Of a stretch of 64,000 nt of DNA, positions 58,678 to 64,000 are shown one piece after another (position 1 is the stretch's first letter; every line of letters starts with the position of its first letter). The position numbers and the translations under genes were made by a program. This DNA comes from Gleimia hominis. Its GTDB lineage: Bacteria > Actinomycetota > Actinomycetes > Actinomycetales > Actinomycetaceae. The stretch spans positions 1 to 64,000 of the forward strand of contig NZ_JASXSX010000002.1 in NCBI RefSeq assembly GCF_032085515.1. Direction: 5' to 3'. Under the pieces are notes generated by a model. That model saw only the letters and a list, made by a program, of their open reading frames with translations. It made no database searches and was not told where the DNA came from.

Positions 58678-60597
58678 CTAGCCGCGTGCGCCCCGGCGAA
58701 TCCGCGCTGCGATCTTGAAACGCTCCTGGGCTGAAAGCACGTTCTTGCGGATGCGGATGTCGTGCGGCGTCACTTCCACGCATTCGTCGTTAGAGGCGAA
58801 CTCTAGTGACTCCTCCAACGTCAAGCGACGCGGCGGCACCAGGCCCTCGAAGTTATCCGCGGACGCAGCCCTCGTGTTCGTCTGTTTCTTCTCGCGACAC
58901 ACGTTCACGTCCATGTCCTCATTGCGTGGGTTCTCCCCCACCACTTGCCCCTCGTAAACTTCGGAGCCGGCCTCAATGATGAACGTGGCCCGTTCCTGCA
59001 AGTTAACCATGGCGTACGGGGTCGCTTGCCCCGCCCGGTCGGCAACTAAAGACCCGGTTTTGCGCGATTCAATTACCCCGTGCCACGGCTCGTAGCCCGC
59101 ACTGATCGACGCCGCAATCCCGGTGCCGCGCGTGATTGTGAGGAACGCGGTACGGAAACCAATCAGACCGCGCACCGGCACGGTGAACTCCATGCGCACC
59201 CACCCGGTTCCGTGATTCGCCATTGTTTCCATCCGGCCTTTGCGGGCTGCAAGCAGCTGAGTCACATCCCCCAGGTAGTCTTCCGGAACGTCAACCGTGA
59301 GCGCATCCATTGGTTCGCTCAATACCCCGTCAATCTCGCGGGTAACCACCTGCGGTTTCCCAACCGTGAGTTCAAACCCTTCGCGCCGCATCTGTTCAAC
59401 TAAGATTGCCAACGCCAGTTCACCCCGGCCCCGCACCTCCCACGCATCCGGACGGTCGGTAGGCAGCACCTGAAGCGACACATTCCCCACTAGTTCGCGC
59501 TGCAACCGGTCTTTCACCTGCCGAGCAGTTACCTTCGCTCCCCGCACACGCCCAGCCATGGGGGACGTGTTAATACCGATCGTCATCGAAATGGAAGGAT
59601 CGTCCACGTGAATTAGCGGAAGTGGCCGCGGATCCTCCGGATCCACCAGGGTCTCCCCGATCATGATGTCGTCAACCCCAGCTACCGCCACAATGTCACC
59701 GGCGGTCGCGCTTTGCGCTGGGACCCGCTCCAGACCTTCGGTGCGCAACAGCTCAGTGATGTGCACGTTTTCAATGCTGCCGTCGCGGCGCGCTAACGCC
59801 ACATTCTGCCCTTTAGTTAGCTTGCCCGCATGAATGCGCAGCAGCGCAATCCTGCCCAAAAATGGAGACGCATCCAAGTTCGTCACGTGCGCCTGCAGCG
59901 GCGCATCCGTGTCCACCACCGGCCCCGGAATCGTTTCGAGCAGGGTTTCAAACAAGGGCTCTAAGTCTGAATCGGGCACCTCGCCGGGTTCGGGCTGCGT
60001 CAGGGAGGCCCGTCCCAGTTTCGCGGACGCGTATATTACCGGCACGTCCAGCAGCCGATCCAGGTCCAGCTCCACCCCCTCATTCACGAGGTCTTCCGCG
60101 AGGGAAAGCAACAAGTCCGTGGTCTCATCAACCACTTCGTTAATGCGCTGATCGGGCCGGTCCACTTTGTTCACTACCACCACGACGGGCATGCGCGCTT
60201 CCAACGCTTTGCGCAGCACGAACCGGGTTTGCGGCAGAGGCCCCTCGGACGCATCGACGAGCAGGAGTACGCCGTCAACCATTGACAAGCCTCGCTCCAC
60301 TTCCCCACCGAAATCCGCGTGGCCCGGAGTGTCGATCACGTTGATGGTCACCCCATCGGTCAGACCACGTTTTTGCGCGGCTTGCCCCCGGTAGTGCACC
60401 GACGTGTTTTTCGCCAGAATGGTGATGCCCTTTTCCCGTTCCAGATCCCCAGAGTCCATCACCCGATCTTCTTGTTTCGACTCCTCGTGGGCGGAGAAAG
60501 CACCGGCCTGACGCAAAAGCGCGTCCACCAGCGTTGTTTTACCGTGATCCACGTGGGCAACGATAGCGACGTTACGGATATCTTCACGGCTGTGCAT
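58678..60597 (-). CDS. typA: TypA/BipA ribosome-associated GTPase
   Basis: 639 aa from ATG 60597 (GAGGAG six bases upstream; another ATG at 60621). G1 AHVDHGKTTL, G2/G3 DTPGHADFGGEVERG, G4 NKVDRPDQR; then EF-G-like domains with GRGELALAILVEQMRREGFE and the TypA C-terminal domain. Ribosome-binding GTPase needed in stress or cold. Normal length. Confidence 0.95.
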   Translation of the reverse strand: MHSREDIRNVAIVAHVDHGKTTLVDALLRQAGAFSAHEESKQEDRVMDSGDLEREKGITILAKNTSVHYRGQAAQKRGLTDGVTINVIDTPGHADFGGEVERGLSMVDGVLLLVDASEGPLPQTRFVLRKALEARMPVVVVVNKVDRPDQRINEVVDETTDLLLSLAEDLVNEGVELDLDRLLDVPVIYASAKLGRASLTQPEPGEVPDSDLEPLFETLLETIPGPVVDTDAPLQAHVTNLDASPFLGRIALLRIHAGKLTKGQNVALARRDGSIENVHITELLRTEGLERVPAQSATAGDIVAVAGVDDIMIGETLVDPEDPRPLPLIHVDDPSISMTIGINTSPMAGRVRGAKVTARQVKDRLQRELVGNVSLQVLPTDRPDAWEVRGRGELALAILVEQMRREGFELTVGKPQVVTREIDGVLSEPMDALTVDVPEDYLGDVTQLLAARKGRMETMANHGTGWVRMEFTVPVRGLIGFRTAFLTITRGTGIAASISAGYEPWHGVIESRKTGSLVADRAGQATPYAMVNLQERATFIIEAGSEVYEGQVVGENPRNEDMDVNVCREKKQTNTRAASADNFEGLVPPRRLTLEESLEFASNDECVEVTPHDIRIRKNVLSAQERFKIAARIRRGARG

Positions 60598-60713
60598 ACG
60601 GATCTCCTCAGGGCTCCTCATTGTCTTAAAAATCAGTTATAACTCTAGTCTTTCGCCAGCGTCATGCCGAAACCACTGCGATGCGACGTTCGACACGTGC
60701 CAGGCGCGATAGG

Positions 60714-60719
60714 TATGCT
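60714..60719 (+). promoter_or_regulatory. -10-like hexamer for leaderless 60726 gene
   Basis: TATGCT, six bases, ATG 60726. TTCGAC at 60690 could be a -35 but the spacing (18-19) is long. Confidence 0.35.
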
Positions 60720-60725
60720 CTTGGC

Positions 60726-61376
60726 ATGTTCCCCGTCATTGTTTCACGTGCGCGCGCGCCGCGTATAGGTGTGCTGGTGCTAGCTGCTTTTGGTCTGCTC
60801 GCCGGCGGGTTTTTCTTGTTTTCCGATGGGTTTCGTCAAGGTTGGCGTTCCATTCCGGTGATCGCCACCGTCTTAGTTGTCGCGTGGTTACTGTGGTGGG
60901 TTCCGCTGCTAGTCGTAGATGGGAAGGGCGTGTGGGCCCGTAATGTCTGGACCCGCGTGTTTGTTCCTTGGGATGCGCTTGAGGGAGTAGAGGTGCGGCT
61001 TGGCTTAATCCTTGTCGCCAGCGGCCAGCACTACCGTTTGTCTGCCTGCCAGCCTCCCAGTTCGCTGCGCCGCATTGGGGATCGCACTCCGCTGCCACTG
61101 CCTCATATTGACGAAGCCCGCCCACAGTTTACGTGCGATTTGGATGCCAACCAGGGGCGAGAATTACTAACCACCCTGCAGTACAGGCGTGAGCACGAGC
61201 AGTTGCAGATCCGCTGCACGCAAGAGCATGAGCAACAACGCGCCCGCGTGGAACAAGCGGGTTACTCCCAGCCTGGGTCGCCCGCACCATTCACCGTGAG
61301 CCGGCGCTTAAACTATCCCACATTATTTGCCTGCCTTGCTCTGGCGGCTCTTTGGGCTTCCCTGTGGTTCATTTAA
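60726..61376 (+). CDS. PH-domain-like membrane protein
   Basis: 216 aa from ATG 60726. Two membrane helices near the N terminus (IGVLVLAAFGLLAGGFFLF and VIATVLVVAWLLWWVPLLVV), a central beta-rich part resembling bacterial PH domains (VWARNVWTRVFVPWDALEGV), and a C-terminal helix (LFACLALAALWASLWFI). Function unknown. Convergent with the peptide-binding gene. Confidence 0.72.
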   Translation: MFPVIVSRARAPRIGVLVLAAFGLLAGGFFLFSDGFRQGWRSIPVIATVLVVAWLLWWVPLLVVDGKGVWARNVWTRVFVPWDALEGVEVRLGLILVASGQHYRLSACQPPSSLRRIGDRTPLPLPHIDEARPQFTCDLDANQGRELLTTLQYRREHEQLQIRCTQEHEQQRARVEQAGYSQPGSPAPFTVSRRLNYPTLFACLALAALWASLWFI

Positions 61377-61402
61377 TCCCACGCTCTCCCTGCTCTTCGT
61401 TC

Positions 61403-61471
61403 AATAAAAGTGCCCCGGTGAGCACTCAACCGGCTGCGGTATCGCAAACCAAGTTGTGCGCCCCGGGGCAC
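61403..61471 (-). terminator. long-loop hairpin after the peptide-binding gene
   Basis: GTGCCCCGG (61410-61418) pairs with CCGGGGCAC (61463-61471) with a 44-base loop that can pair further inside (GCAC / GTGC). On the minus strand TTTTATTG follows, so it may end that transcript. Confidence 0.6.
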
Positions 61472-61489
61472 CTAAATGAACCTAGGGTT

Positions 61490-61543
61490 CATTCAACAAA
61501 CCTGTATAAACAAACCTATCCAACAGGCCTATTTAACAAAGCC
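61490..61543 (-). repeat. four 13-14-bp repeats at the 3' end of the peptide-binding gene
   Basis: Plus-strand units CATTCAACAAACCT, GTATAAACAAACCT, ATCCAACAGGCCT, ATTTAACAAAGCC. The last contains the final Phe-Val-Lys codons and part of the TAG stop of the minus-strand gene; the others continue downstream. Confidence 0.78.
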
Positions 61544-63208
61544 GATGTTTTCTGCACGCGGGCTAGCGAGCCCGAATGAACCGAAGTTCGCTAGGTCAGA
61601 TGGGACAGCGGTGAAGTCCATGCGGCGGTACAGAGGCATAACCATCACTTCATCCCAGATTGCTTTATCAATCTTGTTCACAATTTCTGCACGCTTCTTC
61701 TGATCTAGCTCAGTATCTGCTTTCGGCGTGAGTTCTTTAATCGTTTCGTTGCACGCATCCGAGTAGTTCTGAGGTGCCTCGCAGCCATACAGCTGGGTGA
61801 TGTTATTCATTGGGAACACCGTGGACTCCCACGCGAACGAGACGGATTCAAACTGCCGATTCTGCAGCACGTTCTGCCACTCTTCTTGCGACGTGTTCAC
61901 CAAGTTGACCTTAACGCCAATCTTCTTCATGTCGTCTTGGAAGAGTTTCCCTTCGTTTTCCGAGGTGGGGATCCCAACCAGCATGGAGTATTTAATCTCC
62001 AGTTCCTTACCGTCTTTCATCCGGTAATCTTTGCCGTTCTCTTTCTTCCACCCTGCTTCGTCGAGCTGCTTCTCGGCCGCTTTCGGATCGTACTTGAAGT
62101 CCGTGGAGTTATCCGCGTATTCGGAGTCGGTGGGGACGAAGAAGTGGTTGCCCACCATCAGTTTGTCAACGTCAACGGGAAGCCCCGCCAAGTCAGAAGC
62201 AGCAATCGCCTTCCGGTTCGTGCCCTTCACGATCGCTTGCCGCACGTTCTTGTCCTTCAGGTTCCCAGCATTGTTATTAAACGTGATATGGCGCCACTGC
62301 AAACCACTGGCTGCACGCACCTGCGCCCCACTGCGTTTTTGCACCTTGTCGAACTCATCTTTCGTCACAATCGAGGTCACGACGTCAATCTCGTTGTTCG
62401 CAAACGCGTTCCCACGCAGATCCGGGGTCATCGCTTTAAACGTCATCTCGTCCAACAGTGGTTTATCGCCCCACCAGTTCTCGTTCGGCGCCAGCGTGAT
62501 CATCTTCTGCGCTTGATCCACTTTAGAGATCTTGAACGGGCCGGCAGCCCACTCGGGGTGCGGTTCTTTCTGTCGCGCCGTATTGAACGTCTCCGGGTCC
62601 TTCACTGCCTCCGCATTCTCCACAGTGGACCACATCGATTGCCAGTCCGGGTACGTCGACTTGAAGGTCGTGACTACTTCGAACTCGTCTTTACCCTGTT
62701 TTACTTCTTTAACCTCGCGGTAACCGTCAGTGCTGGCGATTTCATATCCCTCGTTCTCGCCGTTCAATGCCTTCCAGGTGGCAATGTAATCCTTGGCGGT
62801 AATGGGATCACCGTTGCCCCATTTCGCATCCGGATTCAGCGTTAACGTCACCACCTGGGGTGGGCCGTCCTCCACCTTCACATCCTTAATGAAGTTCGGA
62901 TTCGGGGTCCGCTTATTGTCTGCACTGTTATCAAAGTTCGTCGGCATCGTGAAATTGTGAATAGTGCCGTAATCAGCGGTGTTCCCCGTCGCCTGATGGT
63001 AGTTGAAGTTAGCGGGGAATGTGCCAATCTCAAGACGCAGCTTGCCGCCTTCCTTCAACTTACTGCGATCCATTGCGTTAATATCACTAGCTGCCGGGGC
63101 GTCACCGGAACCTTTACCGCTGCCAGAACCACCGCCGCTAGCGCAGCCCGTTAGTACCAGCGCACCCGCCGCTGCGGCTGCTGCCAGTACCCGTGTCACT
63201 CGTTTCAC
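61529..63208 (-). CDS. family 5 (oligopeptide/dipeptide-type) ABC substrate-binding lipoprotein
   Basis: 559 aa from GTG 63208, with GGAGGAGG seven bases upstream (63238 is less likely). Lipoprotein signal VLAAAAAAGALVLTGC, a Gly/Ser linker, then an SBP family 5 fold (VVTLTLNPDAKWGNGDPITA, ITLAPNENWWG, RQAIVKGTNR). Captures peptides or another ligand outside the membrane. It is upstream in the same direction of nothing in the window; its ATPase partner is the next gene on the same strand (63383 and beyond), so operon order is ATPase first. Confidence 0.92.
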   Translation of the reverse strand: MKRVTRVLAAAAAAGALVLTGCASGGGSGSGKGSGDAPAASDINAMDRSKLKEGGKLRLEIGTFPANFNYHQATGNTADYGTIHNFTMPTNFDNSADNKRTPNPNFIKDVKVEDGPPQVVTLTLNPDAKWGNGDPITAKDYIATWKALNGENEGYEIASTDGYREVKEVKQGKDEFEVVTTFKSTYPDWQSMWSTVENAEAVKDPETFNTARQKEPHPEWAAGPFKISKVDQAQKMITLAPNENWWGDKPLLDEMTFKAMTPDLRGNAFANNEIDVVTSIVTKDEFDKVQKRSGAQVRAASGLQWRHITFNNNAGNLKDKNVRQAIVKGTNRKAIAASDLAGLPVDVDKLMVGNHFFVPTDSEYADNSTDFKYDPKAAEKQLDEAGWKKENGKDYRMKDGKELEIKYSMLVGIPTSENEGKLFQDDMKKIGVKVNLVNTSQEEWQNVLQNRQFESVSFAWESTVFPMNNITQLYGCEAPQNYSDACNETIKELTPKADTELDQKKRAEIVNKIDKAIWDEVMVMPLYRRMDFTAVPSDLANFGSFGLASPRAENIGFVK

Positions 63209-63382
63209 CGTAGTACCTCCTCCATACCGATGAATCACGTCTGCACCCCACCGGGTTGATGGAACGCGTTAGGTGCAATGTATAGAATGTTCAGCCACCT
63301 GTAAGCCGTTGTCTCATTCTTTGATCGAAATTTACCTAAATGTAACCTCATGCGCCGGTGGCCCCCACCACCGGCACTGAAG

Positions 63383-64000
63383 CTAGAACACGTCCGCGGT
63401 CTGCGGATAGTGGCACGCGTTTGCACTATCCGCATTCTCCACAGATTTCAGTTGCGGCATCTGCTCCAAGCAAGGCCGCCGCTGCTCATCCGTCATCGCC
63501 GCGAACTTGGGGCACCTCGTGCGGAACCGGCAACCCGACGGCGGGTTCGCTGGTGAAGGCAAATCCCCCTGCAGCAGCACCCGGTCACGACTGCGTTCCT
63601 TCTTCGGATCCGGAATCGGAATCGCCGACAGCAACGCCTGCGTATACGGGTGGCGCGGATGGTCAAAGACCTCATCCACATCCCCGATCTCCACAATCTG
63701 CCCCAAGTACATAACCGCCACCCGGTTCGCAATGTGCCGCACCACCGAGAGGTCGTGGGCGACGAACAGGTACGACAGGTCCAGTTTCGCCCGCAATTCC
63801 TCAAGCAAATTAATGACCCCCGCCTGAATCGACACGTCCAGGGCCGATACGGGCTCATCCAACACCAGCAGCTTAGGACGCAACGCTAACGCACGGGCAA
63901 TCCCCACGCGTTGCCGCTGCCCACCTGAGAAGTGGCGCGGATACCGATTCAAGTGCGACGGTTCCAAACCAACAGTTTCAATCAGCTTGTGTACCCGCTC
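63383..64000 (-). CDS. oligopeptide/dipeptide ABC transporter ATP-binding protein (3' part)
   Basis: Only the C-terminal ~205 residues are in the window; the gene continues beyond 64000. Signature SGGQRQRVGIARAL, Walker B LLVLDEPVSALDVS, H-loop LFVAHDLSVV. The C-terminal extension of Opp/Dpp-type ATPases follows, with PYTQALLSAIP and SGCRFRTRCP, whose cysteines bind an iron-sulfur or metal site in some members. OppF/DppF type. 174 bases lie between it and the binding-protein start. Confidence 0.93.
   Translation of the reverse strand, partial: ERVHKLIETVGLEPSHLNRYPRHFSGGQRQRVGIARALALRPKLLVLDEPVSALDVSIQAGVINLLEELRAKLDLSYLFVAHDLSVVRHIANRVAVMYLGQIVEIGDVDEVFDHPRHPYTQALLSAIPIPDPKKERSRDRVLLQGDLPSPANPPSGCRFRTRCPKFAAMTDEQRRPCLEQMPQLKSVENADSANACHYPQTADVF

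Noticed and set aside
61886..62845. 319-codon frame antisense to the peptide-binding protein
   Set aside because: Shadow frame; the minus-strand lipoprotein is certain.

Overview
The window reads as a contiguous chromosomal segment of a moderately GC-rich actinobacterium, most likely an Actinomycetaceae-type facultative anaerobe. Evidence: a WhiB1-type regulator, a PdtaS-like kinase, a PPA1309-family gene, DUF2505/DUF3039/DUF2017 genes, UvrD2 with an HRDC end, and two blocks that I recall as having the same gene order as Mycobacterium tuberculosis Rv3193c-Rv3199c and Rv1330c-Rv1341. The oxygen-sensitive ribonucleotide reductase pair NrdD/NrdG and two sortase-type surface proteins fit a host-associated facultative anaerobe. 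The genus is not determined.

Layout. 1-5.3 kb: gatC-gatA-gatB (tRNA-dependent amidotransferase) and a cardiolipin synthase-like gene. 5.4-16.3 kb: whiB1, an orphan FHA/FtsK-type ATPase, ligA, a PdtaS-like kinase, DUF2505 and OsmC genes, a glycine-rich unknown, then thyA and folA. 16.3-20.1 kb: a four-gene glycine betaine/choline-type ABC operon and a GNAT gene. 20.3-24.4 kb: a sortase-anchored GH18 endoglycosidase, pcp and glutamate dehydrogenase. 24.4-28.8 kb: an accessory-looking block (unknown membrane-anchored protein, 5'-truncated surface adhesin, AT-richer MFS gene) ending at an initiator tRNA-Met. 28.9-34.1 kb: nrdD-nrdG behind an NrdR-box-like site, and a BCCT transporter. 34.1-45.1 kb: UPF0182, PPA1309, Lon-like PDZ protease, DUF2342, cyclodehydratase-like protein, uvrD2, nudC. 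45.1-52.9 kb: rph, rdgB, MBL phosphodiesterase-like gene, murI, DUF2017, clpS, pncB, helicase, DUF3039. 53-61.4 kb: hup, a DUF885 peptidase, maf, gltA, fdxA, a small SH3-like protein, typA and a PH-like membrane protein. 61.5-64 kb: an oligopeptide-type ABC binding protein and a partial ATPase cut by the window edge.

Most genes are housekeeping and are packed with overlaps of 1-11 bases. The unusual layer is short tandem repeats. Imperfect 14-54 bp units occur between genes, several starting in the last codons of a gene and carrying the stop codon along (cls-like, Lon-like, uvrD2, peptide-binding protein). In-frame 18-36 bp units extend or interrupt otherwise ordinary proteins (Maf, RdgB, a GH18 signal region, a small SH3-like protein). 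Downstream of the BCCT transporter, 36-bp repeats would encode an acidic tail if the reading frame shifted by -1. Several genes also have a TANNNT hexamer 6-7 bases before the start codon and no convincing Shine-Dalgarno, the arrangement expected for leaderless mRNAs.

All functions are assigned by reading motifs; no database search was run. Family and synteny statements are from memory.
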